In this document: piece by piece, positions 53,226 to 62,988 of the stretch | Position numbering within the stretch: position 1 is the first letter of the stretch | Layout: each line of letters begins with the position of its first letter | From: Methanocalculus taiwanensis | GTDB lineage: Archaea > Halobacteriota > Methanomicrobia > Methanomicrobiales > Methanocorpusculaceae | DNA length: 64,000 nucleotides | Reading direction: 5' to 3' | Assembly (NCBI RefSeq): GCF_024372745.1 | Contig: NZ_VOTZ01000001.1 | Span: 1 to 64,000 of the forward strand | The notes under the pieces: generated by a model | Told to the model about the DNA's origin: nothing | Databases searched by the model: none | The model's input: the letters and a program-made list of their open reading frames with translations, nothing else | Position numbers and translations under genes: made by a program

Positions 53226-54161
53226 ATGATTACTCTCCTCTCGGGGGGCACCGGAACCCCGAAGCTGATCCGGGGCATGCGCCAGGTGCTCCATGACTCC
53301 GATCTCGCGGTTATCGTCAACACCGCAGAGGATATGTGGGTATCGGGAAACCACCTCTCCCCTGATATCGATACCGTGCTGTACCTCTTTGCAGGCATCT
53401 TAAACACTGAGACCTGGTGGGGGATCCGGGGGGATAGTTTTGAGACGAACCGGTACCTGGAGCGGATCGGGATGCCCGAGTCGATCGCAATCGGCGACCG
53501 GGACCGGGGGATACATATCGCACGCGGCAATCTCCTCAGAGAGGGAAAAACCCTCACCGAAGCAACCGCAAAGATTGGTTCAGCCCTTGGTGTCGAAGCA
53601 ACTGTTATCCCGATGTGCGATTCTCCGGTTACAACCTATGTGGCAACAGAGAACGGCCCCATGCATTTCCAGGAGTACTGGGTCACCCACCGGGGCAATG
53701 TCGAAATAACGGGGATCATCCGGGAATATGATACGCCGCCGGTTGCAACCGATGCTGTTCTCGATTTGATCGAAAGGAGCGATGCGGTGATCATCGGCCC
53801 CTCAAACCCGGTGACAAGCATCGGCCCGATCCTGGAATGTGCGGGTGTGCGGGAGGCGCTTATGGATGCATATGTCATTGCAATCAGCCCCTTTATCGGG
53901 AGCAGGCCCGTATCGGGTCCGGCCGCAGCACTGATGAAAGCCTGGGGGAGGAGTCCGGATTCAAATGGGACACGGGAGGCATACGGGGATATCGTCGATC
54001 TCTTTGTACAGGATATTGATGACGGGATTGAGTGCGAGGGGAGTCTCCGGCTGAAGACGATGATGACCGGGCCACGGGAGAGCGAATCCCTTGCCTGGGA
54101 TATCCTTTCGATTGTAGAGGGACAGAGACAGAGGATTGCGGGAGAGCAGCCAAAGAGGTAA
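53226..54161 (+). CDS. cofD: 2-phospho-L-lactate transferase (coenzyme F420 biosynthesis)
   Basis: This 311-residue protein matches CofD: SGGTGTPKLIRGM near the start, then VNTAEDMWVSGNHLSPDIDTV and LYLFAGILN, and GPSNPVTSIGPILECAGVREAL followed by SPFIGSRPVSGPAAALMKAW. The enzyme joins a phospholactate-type unit to the deazaflavin Fo to make F420-0, the hydride carrier of methanogenesis. I chose the ATG at 53226 because CofD proteins start directly with this nucleotide-binding strand; an in-frame start at 53148 would overlap the divergent kinase gene. The HEAT protein gene starts 44 bases after the cofD stop. Confidence 0.95.
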   Translation: MITLLSGGTGTPKLIRGMRQVLHDSDLAVIVNTAEDMWVSGNHLSPDIDTVLYLFAGILNTETWWGIRGDSFETNRYLERIGMPESIAIGDRDRGIHIARGNLLREGKTLTEATAKIGSALGVEATVIPMCDSPVTTYVATENGPMHFQEYWVTHRGNVEITGIIREYDTPPVATDAVLDLIERSDAVIIGPSNPVTSIGPILECAGVREALMDAYVIAISPFIGSRPVSGPAAALMKAWGRSPDSNGTREAYGDIVDLFVQDIDDGIECEGSLRLKTMMTGPRESESLAWDILSIVEGQRQRIAGEQPKR

Positions 54162-54205
54162 TTATATACCCACCATCAGACGATTACTTCACAGAGAGGT
54201 ATGCT

Positions 54206-55381
54206 ATGGGTCTATTTGGATGGTTCAGATCAAGGGACGGAAAGAAAGCCCGGGAGAGTGTAGAAGGTACCGAAGAAGCACATCTCCCGCGTCTTTCACT
54301 TGATGATTCGCTCGGAAACCCCGATCCCGAGGTTCGGATTGCCGCTGTACATTCGATTGCCGGTATCGGCGCTCCGGCGATCCCGCTGCTGATCAACACG
54401 CTCAGTGATGAGAGCTGGAGGGTGCGGAGAGCTGCCGGTACTGGTCTTGCCGGGATCGGGCTGCCAGCTGTCGAACCGATGATTTTGGCCCTCGATGGGG
54501 CAAGAACGGATGTAAAGAGAGAGATCATCCGGGCACTTACCATCATCGGCAACCCGGCGTTTCCCCCACTTGTAGTGGCACTCGACAACCCATCTGCTGA
54601 CATCCGATCATGTGCAGTCGGTGCAATCGCAATGATGAAGAACCAGAACCGGGGCGAGGCGCTGACAAAAGCGCTCAATGATCCCGATCAGTCGGTCAGG
54701 GCGGCAGCCGCAGAGGCCTATGGCCATCTCCCGGATGAGCAGGGGATCCCGGTACTGATGGGGCTCCTCGGCGATCCGATCGGAGCAGTCCGGAAGGCTG
54801 CGATAAACGCCTGTATCCGGATAGGGAAACCTGCTGTTGGTCCGCTGATCAGAACGCTTGAAGAGGCCGGGCCTGCGATCAGATCCTATGCCGAAGAGGC
54901 GCTTGCCGGGATCGGATCTGCAGGAAGAACAGACATAACCAATATGCTGCATCACCAGGACCCGGCGATGCGGCAGTCAGGAATCCGTATTCTCGGAGAG
55001 ATCAAGGATCTGAACACGGTCTCACACCTGATCGGGACACTCGCCGATCCGGATCCCGAGGTGCGGAATTCAGCGATTGCCGCACTTTCCGGCTTTGGGA
55101 AATCGGCACTGCCAGAGATCACCGCAGCTTTTGAGAACACCGATCTACGTGTCAGTGAAGGAGCTATGGAGATACTTGCCGGGATGGGTGAGCCGGCAGT
55201 TCCATCATTGATTGTGTACCTGAAGAATGAAGATCCATCCATGAGAAAGCGTGCGGCAGTTATCCTCGGTGAGATCGGTAGCTATGAAGCACATGAGCCC
55301 CTCATCGATCTCCTCCAGGATAGTGATCCATCGGTCCGCCGTGAGGCATTTGAGGCTATCGAGCAGATTAAAAGAAGGTAG
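54206..55381 (+). CDS. HEAT-repeat protein
   Basis: This 391-residue protein begins MGLFGWFRSRDGKKAR, an N-terminal aromatic/basic patch, and then consists of about eleven HEAT-type repeats. Repeating cores include AAVHSIAGIGAPAIPLLI, GTGLAGIGLPAVEPMI, AIAALSGFGKSALPEI and EILAGMGEPAVPSLI. It should be a curved helical scaffold for protein binding. The ATG at 54206 has GAGAGGT just upstream; earlier in-frame starts overlap cofD. It follows cofD and precedes a convergent gene whose end is one base away. The role is not evident. Confidence 0.88.
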   Translation: MGLFGWFRSRDGKKARESVEGTEEAHLPRLSLDDSLGNPDPEVRIAAVHSIAGIGAPAIPLLINTLSDESWRVRRAAGTGLAGIGLPAVEPMILALDGARTDVKREIIRALTIIGNPAFPPLVVALDNPSADIRSCAVGAIAMMKNQNRGEALTKALNDPDQSVRAAAAEAYGHLPDEQGIPVLMGLLGDPIGAVRKAAINACIRIGKPAVGPLIRTLEEAGPAIRSYAEEALAGIGSAGRTDITNMLHHQDPAMRQSGIRILGEIKDLNTVSHLIGTLADPDPEVRNSAIAALSGFGKSALPEITAAFENTDLRVSEGAMEILAGMGEPAVPSLIVYLKNEDPSMRKRAAVILGEIGSYEAHEPLIDLLQDSDPSVRREAFEAIEQIKRR

Positions 55382-55382
55382 G

Positions 55383-55985
55383 CTACTTCTGCTTTCTTCT
55401 CACCTTCATCGCATTGAGGTGTGAGCTGAGAAAGCCTGGTTTTTCAGTGGGGAATATCCCCTCTTTTACAGAACGGACATCCTCAACAGAGTAGAAGGCG
55501 TTGGGGTTGAAGTGCTTGATCAGCTCGATGATCTCGGTCATACGGGACCTGTTGATGACACAGAAGATCAGTTTGACCTCACCAGTCGCCCCTTCGGCAT
55601 TGATCGAGGTGATACCGAAGTTCTTCTGTTTTAATGTCTCGACGAGCTGGGTCGCATCACGGTTTGTGATTACCCGTACAATCACCTGTCCGATTGAGAG
55701 GTGATCCTCAATGAGGATGCCTAAGAAGTTACCGAGCGCAAATCCAAGCCCATAGGCAATATAGCAGGCAGGATTATTCAGGTTCTTCATGATCTCGCCG
55801 ATGGCAAGGAGCCAGACGATCACCTCAAAAAAACCGAGTGTGGGGGCGAGATACCGGTATCCACGGGCAACAAAGATGATCCTGAGCGTCCCCATGCTGA
55901 CATCGACGATACGGGCGACGATGATGAAGAGAGGGATGATCACCCAGGTATAGAGATCCGCTACAGGAATACCGATGATCTCCAT
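55383..55985 (-). CDS. DUF2179 (UPF0316-like) membrane protein
   Basis: This 200-residue protein has three transmembrane helices (about 12-30, 45-65, 70-95) and then a soluble C-terminal domain of the DUF2179 type (IGQVIVRVITNRDATQLVETLKQKNFGITSINAEG, quoted as the landmarks VIVRVITNRDA and GITSINAEGATG). DUF2179 domains occur in YitT/UPF0316 membrane proteins of unknown function. The membrane part contains IVDVSMGTLRIIFVARGYR, typical of UPF0316. It is convergent with the HEAT gene and lies after the arginine decarboxylase gene on the minus strand. Confidence 0.85.
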   Translation of the reverse strand: MEIIGIPVADLYTWVIIPLFIIVARIVDVSMGTLRIIFVARGYRYLAPTLGFFEVIVWLLAIGEIMKNLNNPACYIAYGLGFALGNFLGILIEDHLSIGQVIVRVITNRDATQLVETLKQKNFGITSINAEGATGEVKLIFCVINRSRMTEIIELIKHFNPNAFYSVEDVRSVKEGIFPTEKPGFLSSHLNAMKVRRKQK

Positions 55986-56028
55986 ATCCCGTTACCAAAA
56001 AATTGACTGTATTATAAAAATACAGTTG

Positions 56029-56583
56029 TTACAGTACAAAGACGGCAGCTGCAATGACGGTGACCCATTTGCCATCCGCATCACCTTCAGCCGACTGGCA
56101 GATGTGGGTCGTTTTGATGATCTTGCCGCTTGCCTTATATATCTGTTCCCGTTCCTGCCATGCCTTATCAGGATCGAACTCGATCCCAAGTGTTGTGGCA
56201 AGCATCGTTGCGGCTAGATCCTCTGCATATTCACCCGAGACAAATGCAGTCTCGCCATACGCATGATGCTCGGAGAGATACCCGTACTCGTTTGCATCTT
56301 TTGGGAGTGCAAGCCCGATTGCAGCAGATAAAAGCCGGTTCGGCTCGCTCGTCTCATTCCGTGCCATCACGCAGTATACGATCTCACCGGTATTGAGCTC
56401 TTTGAGACCATCTTCCGGGGAGACGATCGTTGCGTTCGGGGGGAAGATACTCGACACATAGACGAGGTTGTACTTCTCGATCCCCGCCTTCCTGAGTGCA
56501 AGCTCAAATGAGGCGAGTTTGTCTTTGTGGACACCCACCCCTTTTGTAAAGAATACCTTTGAGGGAACAACCATAATCATCAT
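56029..56583 (-). CDS. pdaD: Pyruvoyl-dependent arginine decarboxylase
   Basis: This 184-residue proenzyme has the PdaD self-cleavage site YVSSIFPP (Ser44-Ser45), where chain cleavage creates the N-terminal pyruvoyl group of the alpha chain. Other landmarks are [32 protein letters not shown] and the C-terminal AAVFVL. It makes agmatine, the first step of archaeal polyamine synthesis. Three in-frame ATGs occur at the start (56583, 56580, 56574). The UPF0316-like gene follows 43 bases downstream on the same strand. Confidence 0.94.
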   Translation of the reverse strand: MMIMVVPSKVFFTKGVGVHKDKLASFELALRKAGIEKYNLVYVSSIFPPNATIVSPEDGLKELNTGEIVYCVMARNETSEPNRLLSAAIGLALPKDANEYGYLSEHHAYGETAFVSGEYAEDLAATMLATTLGIEFDPDKAWQEREQIYKASGKIIKTTHICQSAEGDADGKWVTVIAAAVFVL

Positions 56584-56625
56584 TCGTATTTCAGGGAGTT
56601 TAAACTTTGTCCGTTGATAACCGCT

Positions 56626-57468
56626 TTATTCATCCCATGCCAGATGCGAACCCACCCCTATTTGGGTGATTGGATGGTACCGTGAGAGAGCAATAGTTGC
56701 AGCAAGTCCTGTACAATGGCAGGGATATATACTCTGTATACCCGAGCCAGCATACCATAGGGAGACTTCCTCTATACGTGCCGGGTTTGCAGAATAGAGG
56801 TGGAGACCTCCGATGACAGCAGTCACCCGGTCATCACCGCAGACGCTCCGCGCATATGCAACCGTATGCTCGATCCCTGCATGGGTGCAGCCGCAGATGA
56901 TCACAAGACCGTTGTCTCCATGATACACAAGGCACGAATCCTCGATGACCGGATCAGGCACCCACCCATCTTTAGACAGAACAAAGGCACTGCTCTGTGC
57001 GGTCTGTTTCGGATTTTTGCGTGGAATCTCGCCGAGGAAGGTGATCCGTTCAGAGACCTTCTGCGGAGAGACAGAGGTCTTCACATCGCCGAACATGGAG
57101 AGATATTCAGCAGAGACAGGACAGCCGGCATCTCCACCTTCTTTTGCCTTCTTCCTCCCGAAGGTGGCGGGATGGGTGATGAAGACGGGGCGGCTGGCAG
57201 GTTTTCCCTCGATTCCGGCCCTTATATGATGCGCAACAAGGGATGGCAGGCCGCCGGTATGATCGATATGCCCGTGAGAGAGGACAACAAAACCGACATT
57301 CAAAAGATCGATGCCCATTGCAAAGGCATTATCGATGAAGAGATCCGAATACCCGCAGTCGAAGAGGATTTTGGAATCGCCATCCTCGATATAAAAGGAA
57401 ATTCCAGGTTCACTCCTGAAGTAGCGATCGATTAAGGTGGTGTTCTCGATAAGTACGGTGAGGCGCAT
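56626..57468 (-). CDS. Metallo-beta-lactamase-fold hydrolase (COG1237 type)
   Basis: This protein of about 280 residues has the metallo-beta-lactamase fold with LSHGHIDHTGGLPSL (metal site), a long middle region, and GCTHAGIEHTVAYAR with VIGGLHLYSA and YPCHCTGLAA near the end. This is the COG1237 group, some members of which have been proposed to act in the synthesis of the methanopterin precursor; the exact reaction is not settled. The ATG at 57468 gives the usual start (MRLTVLIENTT); one at 57477 is also in frame. It lies next to pdaD on the same strand, with a 42-base gap. Confidence 0.88.
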   Translation of the reverse strand: MRLTVLIENTTLIDRYFRSEPGISFYIEDGDSKILFDCGYSDLFIDNAFAMGIDLLNVGFVVLSHGHIDHTGGLPSLVAHHIRAGIEGKPASRPVFITHPATFGRKKAKEGGDAGCPVSAEYLSMFGDVKTSVSPQKVSERITFLGEIPRKNPKQTAQSSAFVLSKDGWVPDPVIEDSCLVYHGDNGLVIICGCTHAGIEHTVAYARSVCGDDRVTAVIGGLHLYSANPARIEEVSLWYAGSGIQSIYPCHCTGLAATIALSRYHPITQIGVGSHLAWDE

Positions 57469-57522
57469 ATACAACACTTAACACTGTGAGACGAAAGCCT
57501 CTTTCATACCGGCGGCGATGAA

Positions 57523-58725
57523 ATGGGTATGTTCAGACGGGGTGCCATGCTGATTGCGATGCTGTTTTTTTTGGTTTCATCTGCCGGAGCCTTTTTTGTG
57601 GAGAGTGCAGATGGAGTCCCTGAGGGATACCTTGTATATGATGAGGAGCCTGAGCTTGAGATCTCTGTCACGTTCCCGGACTTAGATACCTGCTCGTTCC
57701 CATCTGAAGACACTCTGGAGCTTTGGACAGGGCTCTCAAATCCCGGCTGGACGGTTGAGATGCATAGATCAGGTGGTGTGAGCACCCTGAGGCAGAGCAG
57801 CAGGAGCAGGGAGAAGATCCCCGGATGGGAGCTCTCCTATCCATCTGGCGAGGATATCGGCCTGACTATCCGCCTGTCAGGCACCGTTCCCAGGATGGCT
57901 GAACCGGGGATGGCAACCATCATCTCGATACGCCAGCTCGACGGCTCCTCTACGCTCCGCGGGGAGAACGAGTACCTGATCATGCAGATGGCATATCCCG
58001 AGGGAAGCGTCCCCGCGAGCACCCCTCCGGATCCGGTGGCTGCCGCTCCCCCGTACCCGGATCTCTCGGCATTTACCGTATCTCAACGTTCAACCACACC
58101 GACAGGGTCGGTATCTTCAGGGGAGGAGGTGACCATCAGGACATACCTCTCTTTCGATCGCCAGCCAAAGACATCATTCCCGGTTGGGGATACGCTCAGG
58201 ATGAGGACCACATTAATCGATGCGGACTGGGAAGTCAGCATATTCAAGAGCGGAGGCGAGACAAAACGGCTCCCCAAAATAGGGTATTATTATACCATCC
58301 CGGGATTCGAGCTCTCCTATCCGGTACGTGAGAACCTCGGCCTCTCTGTTGCGGTCACTGGAACAGTGCCCGTGCTATCGGCTGCGCCGCTCCTCGAGAT
58401 CACCCAGTGCGGGCCGGACGGCTACACACGCGAGGGGGGAATCTTCACTCACCCGGCATGTATCTCAGGGGCGCTTCCAACAATAACACCGAGTCCGACA
58501 GAGACTCCGATCCACACACCTGTACCATCACCTGACGTGACCCTGACACCCACGCCAGAGCCCACCCCCACAATTACCCCGCTTCCTCCCCCTCAGAAGG
58601 GTGAGATCTTTTCCGATGGCATCTCCTTTGAAGGGGTTCTCGATCTGATCCAGGAGCTTGTCGGCCATGGCATGCTCTTTGTCGAGCGTATCAGCCCGCT
58701 CTTAGAACGTATCGCCGGGAGATGA
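57523..58725 (+). CDS. Secreted protein with a duplicated domain and Pro/Thr-rich linker
   Basis: This 400-residue protein has a signal peptide (about 7-24), two related domains of about 120 residues (about 28-150 and 185-320), a linker rich in Pro and Thr (about 325-365) and a C-terminal helical segment (FEGVLDLIQELVGHGMLFVE). The repeat is shown by matching phrases: IPGWELSYPSGEDIGL and LSGTVP in copy 1, IPGFELSYPVRENLGL and VTGTVP in copy 2. It has no transmembrane helix after the signal. The function is unknown; the plan suits a cell-surface protein held by its helical tail. It lies six bases before the ribonucleotide reductase gene. Confidence 0.8.
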   Translation: MGMFRRGAMLIAMLFFLVSSAGAFFVESADGVPEGYLVYDEEPELEISVTFPDLDTCSFPSEDTLELWTGLSNPGWTVEMHRSGGVSTLRQSSRSREKIPGWELSYPSGEDIGLTIRLSGTVPRMAEPGMATIISIRQLDGSSTLRGENEYLIMQMAYPEGSVPASTPPDPVAAAPPYPDLSAFTVSQRSTTPTGSVSSGEEVTIRTYLSFDRQPKTSFPVGDTLRMRTTLIDADWEVSIFKSGGETKRLPKIGYYYTIPGFELSYPVRENLGLSVAVTGTVPVLSAAPLLEITQCGPDGYTREGGIFTHPACISGALPTITPSPTETPIHTPVPSPDVTLTPTPEPTPTITPLPPPQKGEIFSDGISFEGVLDLIQELVGHGMLFVERISPLLERIAGR

Positions 58726-58731
58726 GGAGGG

Positions 58732-60444
58732 ATGATGGATGATATGGCAGATCATATCCTGAAGAGCCGGTACCTGCTCCCCGGCGAGAAGGATTTTACC
58801 GATATCTGCCGCCGCGTTGCCGGATGGATCGGGCGGGACGAGGCCGAATCAGGGGCATTCTTCCGGATGATGGAGAGTGGTGAGTTCCTCCCGAATTCTC
58901 CGGCCCTGATGAATGCGGGGACGCCATGCAACCAGCTTGCCGGTTGTTTCGTCATCCCGGTTGGAAACACGATAACAGGGATTTTTGAGGCAGTGAAGCA
59001 GGGTGCCATTATCCAGATGACAGGCGGCGGGACCGGCTACAACTTCTCGGAGATTGCACCCGCAGGCACAACCGCAGAGCCGGGAGGGGCGATCTCACCG
59101 GGTCCGGTTGCGTTTCTATCTGTCTTTGATACTGTATCGGAGGTGATCCGTCAGGGAGGGCGGCGACGAGGCGCGAATATGGGTATCCTTGATATCAGGC
59201 ACCCTGATATCCTCGCCTTCATCGATGCAAAAGACAAGGAGGGGAAGCTATCGCATTTTAACCTCTCGGTGACTGTGCCGGATGCGGTGATGGAGGCATT
59301 TGAAGGCGGAGAGAGAGAAGAGATCCTCTCAATCCACCCGGCAACCGGAAGAGAGAATACAATCGGCTCTGTTTTTGACGCGATCATAAACGGGATACAC
59401 CGGAACGGGGAGCCGGGGCTGCTCTTTTCGGATGCGATCAACCGGGAGAACAGAACCCCGCATCTTGGAGAGATCACCGCAACAAATCCCTGCGGAGAAG
59501 AGCCACTGCTGCCATTTGAAGCATGTATACTTGGGAGCATCAACCTTGCACGCTTTATAGAGGAAAGCACTCTTGACTGGAAACGCCTTGAGAGAACTGT
59601 CCGGCTCGCTGTCCGGTTTCTTGATCTGGCAATTGACAGATCATCATATCCTCTTCCTGAAAACGAAGATGCAGTGAAGAAGACGAGGAAGATCGGGCTT
59701 GGTGTGATGGGGCTGCATGATGCCCTCATCCTCTTAGGGCTCCCCTATGATTCGCCATCTGCACGAGAGTGTGCAGAGGAGATGATGGCCTTTATTTCAG
59801 AGACCGCTGTTGATGAGTCCAAACGGCTGGCAGAGGTTTTCGGCCCGTTCCCGGCATGGGAAGGGAGTGTCTGGGAGAAACCGGTGCGGAACGCCACCCT
59901 GACGACAATTGCCCCCACCGGAACAATCTCGCTCTTTGCCGGGTGCTCGCCCGGGATCGAGCCGGTCTACTCATTTGCTTTTTGGCGGAACAATACGGCG
60001 GGTGCTGAATTTGAGGTGATCCATCCACTCTTCTCAGCCCGTCTTGACGAGGAGATCGCCAGCCTTGGATACCACGGAGATGAGGGGCGTGCACGGCAAA
60101 AAGCAGTGATCGAAGAGGTCAGGCGCTGCGGCTCTCTTCAGCATATCGGATGGCTCTCTTTTGAATTCAGGAAGCTGTTTGTCTCTGCACTCGATATCAG
60201 CTGGAGGGATCACCTCCTGATGCAGGCTGCGTTCCAGCGCCACACCCATGCATCCATTGCCAAGACGATCAATCTCCCACACACAACCGGGCATGAAGCG
60301 ATCAGGGAAGCGATCCTTTCTGCATGGAAGCTCTCCCTCAAAGGGATCACCCTGTACCGCACCGGGAGCAGGAGAGCAAGCGTCTACTCCCTTACCGGGT
60401 GCCGTTGGTGCGAAAGAGAGATACCATATGATGCAACAGAATAA
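58732..60444 (+). CDS. Adenosylcobalamin-dependent (class II) ribonucleotide reductase
   Basis: This 570-residue protein is a short class II reductase without an N-terminal ATP cone. Visible sites are LPNSPALMNAGTP, the redox Cys72 in LAGCFVIP, GGTGYNFS, the catalytic triad region NPCGEE (Asn252, Cys254, Glu256) and APTGTISLFAGCSPGIEP. The C-terminal Cys pair that re-reduces the active site is Cys557 and Cys560 in CRWC. It converts ribonucleotides to deoxyribonucleotides using B12, which suits an anaerobe. GGAGGG lies just before the ATG. It follows a secreted-protein gene and precedes a response regulator gene. Confidence 0.93.
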   Translation: MMDDMADHILKSRYLLPGEKDFTDICRRVAGWIGRDEAESGAFFRMMESGEFLPNSPALMNAGTPCNQLAGCFVIPVGNTITGIFEAVKQGAIIQMTGGGTGYNFSEIAPAGTTAEPGGAISPGPVAFLSVFDTVSEVIRQGGRRRGANMGILDIRHPDILAFIDAKDKEGKLSHFNLSVTVPDAVMEAFEGGEREEILSIHPATGRENTIGSVFDAIINGIHRNGEPGLLFSDAINRENRTPHLGEITATNPCGEEPLLPFEACILGSINLARFIEESTLDWKRLERTVRLAVRFLDLAIDRSSYPLPENEDAVKKTRKIGLGVMGLHDALILLGLPYDSPSARECAEEMMAFISETAVDESKRLAEVFGPFPAWEGSVWEKPVRNATLTTIAPTGTISLFAGCSPGIEPVYSFAFWRNNTAGAEFEVIHPLFSARLDEEIASLGYHGDEGRARQKAVIEEVRRCGSLQHIGWLSFEFRKLFVSALDISWRDHLLMQAAFQRHTHASIAKTINLPHTTGHEAIREAILSAWKLSLKGITLYRTGSRRASVYSLTGCRWCEREIPYDATE

Positions 60445-60528
60445 CACCTTTGATACACTATCACAGACAAAACAGCAGAAGACAGGGCTCAGGTCAGACG
60501 TGGAAGCGAATGGTAGTAATGCTTAATA

Positions 60529-61200
60529 ATGAATACAGGATACACTATCGGTATGGCAGCTGACTCCGGGACTAAGCCCGGGAAGGTAAAAAACGGAAGA
60601 CCCCTGATCCTTTTTGTTGATGATAACGATGTCCTCAGGAATATCATTTCTGAAGTGCTGGAACGGGCCGGTTACTCTGTTATCTGTGCCGATAGTGGAA
60701 AATCATGCCTTAAAACCTTAACCGAGATATACCCGGATCTGATCCTCCTCGATATCATGATGGAACCGATGGATGGATATGAAACGCTCCTTGCCATCAG
60801 GAAGAGCCCTGCGTGTAAGGATATTCCCATCGTCACCCTCACCGGCAAGATCTTCCTCCCATCCGAGATGATCGAGTATGGCAAAGAGATCAGCGGGTGG
60901 ATAAAAAAACCGATCAGGATGGAGCCATTTATAGAGATGGTACAACAGATCTTTGCAGAGCTCGAAGAAGACAAAAGAGTCGCATTAGAGATGGCGGAGA
61001 ACGGGTCTATCCAAGAGCAGTACAATATTGCTATGCACCGCCGCCGCCACAGGGTATTGAACCGGATCTATGAAGGAATCCTAAATCAATGCATCACGCC
61101 TGAAAAGGAGATCTGTTCTGCATGGGGTGAAGATACAAAGATGATGCAACAGATAATCTCAGAGGAAGAGGAATGGTGCAGAGCTCATGGGCTCCTGTGA
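60529..61200 (+). CDS. Response regulator (receiver domain with helical C-terminus)
   Basis: This 223-residue protein has a receiver domain (about 25-145): acidic pair in FVDDND, acceptor Asp75 in LILLDIMMEPMDG, Thr in VTLTGK and Lys in WIKKPI. The rest (about 146-223) is helical and charged, with no DNA-binding domain. The stop overlaps the start of the kinase gene by 14 bases, so it is probably that kinase's partner. Such single-domain regulators are common outputs of methanogen kinases. It lies 84 bases after the ribonucleotide reductase gene. Confidence 0.9.
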   Translation: MNTGYTIGMAADSGTKPGKVKNGRPLILFVDDNDVLRNIISEVLERAGYSVICADSGKSCLKTLTEIYPDLILLDIMMEPMDGYETLLAIRKSPACKDIPIVTLTGKIFLPSEMIEYGKEISGWIKKPIRMEPFIEMVQQIFAELEEDKRVALEMAENGSIQEQYNIAMHRRRHRVLNRIYEGILNQCITPEKEICSAWGEDTKMMQQIISEEEEWCRAHGLL

Positions 61201-62986
61201 GAATACACACAACCATTTCTTCTTTCCTGTTCTCTTCCTCTTTCTTCTAGCAACAACGCTGACATCGTTTGTTAATTACCTTCTTTTCCATACAATAGCC
61301 GAACTCTTCTCGATTGTGATCGGATGCCTCATCTTCATGATCGCGTGGACGGCACGGGATCGGATCGAGAACAGCTATCTCCTCTACATTGGTGTGGGAT
61401 ATCTCTTCATTGCCGGTCTTGATCTCCTTCATACCCTCGCCTTCAAGGGGATGAACATATTTGCCGGGTATGACGCAAACCTCCCAACCCAGCTCTGGAT
61501 AGCAGCCCGGAGCCTCGAGGCTGCAACTCTATTAATCGCAGCATTCCTCATTCCGAAAAAGGTTGATCTCAGGCTCCAGTCTGGGTTCTATTTCGCTCTT
61601 GTTGTTGCCCTGATCTGGTCCATCTTCACACCTGGGATGTTCCCGGACTGCTTCATCGAAGGGAGCGGGCTGACTCCATTTAAGATTTATATGGAATATC
61701 TCCTCTCGACCCTCTTTGCTGCTACAATAGTGCTCATCTACCAGAAAAGGGCATATTTCGAGCCCGGGATACTTCACCTGATGATCGCAGCCATCGGAAC
61801 AACCATTATCGCCGAGCTCGCATTCACCTTCTACATAGATGTTTATGGGCTGTCAAACCTGATCGGCCACCTCTTCAAGATCATCTCATTTGCCCTCATC
61901 TATCTGGCTCTGGTGGAGACCGGTATCAGGCGCCCGCTTGAGATCCTGTACCGCGATCTTTCAGAGAGCGAAGGGAAGTTCCGGGGGCTCTTCCAGATTA
62001 TGAAAGAAGGATTTGCGCTCCACGAGATCATCAGGGATGATGACGGCAATGCCATTGATTACCGGATTCGTGAGGTTAACCCGGCATTTGAGGAGATCCT
62101 TTCGATTCCCGCAGAAGGTGCGATCAATAAGACTGCCAGTGAACTTTATGGAGCTGAAGAGCCACCATTTTTGGATCGGTATGCGAAGGTTGCAGATGGA
62201 GGGGAGCCGATCACCTTCGAGGAGTATTTTCCAGAGCGGAATAAGTACTTCAGTATCTCTGTCTTCTCTGAAAAGCCCGGAACATTTGCCACCATTTTTA
62301 CAGACATTACCAGGACCATTCTGGATCAAAAGGCACTCCACCTCGCCAATAAAAAACTCAATCTGCTGACAAGCCTCACCCGACATGATATCTTCAACAA
62401 TATAACAGCTGCCGAAGGGTTCCTGTACATGATAGATACTGCGGATATGCCACCAGATACAGTCCGGTACTTCAACGGCCTTCGCGAACAGATCAAAGCG
62501 ATAGAGAGGAAGAATGAGTTTTCCCGTGATTACCAGAATATGGGAATTCAGGCGCCTTTATGGCAGTCTCCTGAAAAGATCCTCAAGGAGTATCTCGCCG
62601 ACCATACTGATACCGTTGATATCACAATTGAGCAAAACCTTGCCGGATATGAGATCTTTGCGGACCCGATGCTCCCCCGTGTCGTTGAGAATCTCATTGG
62701 AAATGCTCTTATCCATGGAAAAACGCTGACATCTATCAGATGGTACACAGAGGAGAGGGGTGGTTCTCTTCTGATCATCTGTGAAGATGATGGAGTGGGG
62801 GTTGTGGACGAGAAGAAGCAGTCGATCTTCAAGCCTGCGTTTGGAAGAAACCATGGTTTTGGGCTCTACCTTGTATGCGAGATCCTCTCAATTACAGGAA
62901 TAACCATCAGGGAGAACGGAGTCTATGGAGAGGGGGCCCGCTTTGAGATAGAGGTGCCAGCGGATGGATTCAGGAAGATCTCCTGA
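61187..62986 (+). CDS. Membrane histidine kinase (MASE3-like sensor, PAS, kinase)
   Basis: This 599-residue protein has about eight transmembrane helices (about 12-245) of the MASE3-like type (with LDLLHTLAFKGMNIF and LPTQLWIAARSLEA), one PAS domain (about 258-375) and a kinase region with His400 (TSLTRHDIFN), an N-box (NLIGNALIHG) and G-boxes (EDDGVGVVD, GFGLYLVCEI). The kinase core has the family's EFSRDYQNMGI segment. It overlaps the response regulator gene by 14 bases, forming a two-component pair. MASE3 domains are proposed membrane sensors of unknown ligand. Confidence 0.92.
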   Translation: MGSCENTHNHFFFPVLFLFLLATTLTSFVNYLLFHTIAELFSIVIGCLIFMIAWTARDRIENSYLLYIGVGYLFIAGLDLLHTLAFKGMNIFAGYDANLPTQLWIAARSLEAATLLIAAFLIPKKVDLRLQSGFYFALVVALIWSIFTPGMFPDCFIEGSGLTPFKIYMEYLLSTLFAATIVLIYQKRAYFEPGILHLMIAAIGTTIIAELAFTFYIDVYGLSNLIGHLFKIISFALIYLALVETGIRRPLEILYRDLSESEGKFRGLFQIMKEGFALHEIIRDDDGNAIDYRIREVNPAFEEILSIPAEGAINKTASELYGAEEPPFLDRYAKVADGGEPITFEEYFPERNKYFSISVFSEKPGTFATIFTDITRTILDQKALHLANKKLNLLTSLTRHDIFNNITAAEGFLYMIDTADMPPDTVRYFNGLREQIKAIERKNEFSRDYQNMGIQAPLWQSPEKILKEYLADHTDTVDITIEQNLAGYEIFADPMLPRVVENLIGNALIHGKTLTSIRWYTEERGGSLLIICEDDGVGVVDEKKQSIFKPAFGRNHGFGLYLVCEILSITGITIRENGVYGEGARFEIEVPADGFRKIS

Positions 62987-62988
62987 CA

